Source of the DNA: Paulinella micropora
Lineage: Eukaryota > Cercozoa > Imbricatea > Euglyphida
Direction of reading: 5' to 3'
Length of the DNA stretch: 27,567 nt
Assembly (NCBI GenBank): GCA_009731375.1
Contig: BJOX01000046.1
Coordinates: 921,913-949,479 of the forward strand
Shown here: piece by piece, positions 27,355 to 27,567 of the stretch
How positions within the stretch are numbered: the first letter of the stretch is position 1
How the letters are laid out: every line of letters starts with the position of its first letter
Notes under the pieces: generated by a model
Databases searched by the model: none
Told to the model about the DNA's origin: nothing
What the model saw: the letters and a program-made list of their open reading frames with translations, nothing else
Made by a program: the position numbers and the translations under genes

Positions 27355-27567
<213 letters not shown>

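Overview
The window is eukaryotic nuclear DNA. It has spliced genes, GT..AG introns, a tRNA-derived SINE family, MITE-like and microsatellite-bounded interspersed repeats, and very long tri- and tetranucleotide arrays. The organism cannot be named from sequence alone. A repeat-rich animal (for example a mollusc) or a repeat-rich protist or slime mould would both fit.

Main result: one multi-exon plus-strand gene runs from an ATG at 9855 to a TGA at 25260. No single ORF shows it, because its exons are 20-230 nt islands inside microsatellite introns. I joined exons by splice-site dinucleotides, codon phase and family conservation. The predicted protein has a signal peptide (E1), a short linker (E2), Gly/Tyr repeats (E3-E13), an Asn/Tyr-rich block (E13-E14), an NAYG/Ser-rich repeat block (E14-E16), a Cys-containing linker (E17) and a C-terminal Cu/Zn superoxide dismutase domain (E18-E23). 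All seven metal ligands can be placed: HIH, HFNP, AHG, RHAGD and IIHA. The two cysteines of the usual intrasubunit disulfide are not in their usual places. The short stretch just before the HIHE motif is not resolved.

The gene shows repeated exon duplication. A Gly-Tyr cassette is repeated four times with 37-nt introns made of GATA/TAGG repeat. More Gly-Tyr cassettes lie in TATACA/TATC repeat. The YSSG exon has five copies, one ending in an in-phase stop. The HIHE exon has four copies, of which one has a stop and only the last is complete. The 5' part of the GNFTAN exon, with its splice acceptor, is repeated seven times. Most Gly-Tyr cassettes start in phase 1 and could be added or skipped without changing frame.

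Layout: 1-1010 ATT/ACT arrays and a SINE tail; 1012-1580 a reverse-strand NUMOD1-like coding fragment; 2119-8470 ATGT, GAGA and ATAC arrays around an AT-rich island with a MITE; 8485-9850 AGAC minisatellite and the gene's upstream region; 9855-25260 the SOD gene with repeats in its introns; 25261-27567 ATAC, poly-C, unassigned unique sequence and ATT-embedded repeats including the fourth SINE copy. Seven N gaps are present (1002-1011, 1648-2118, 10339-10348, 11127-11386, 14661-14670, 20914-21091, 25570-25579), most beside homopolymers or simple repeats.
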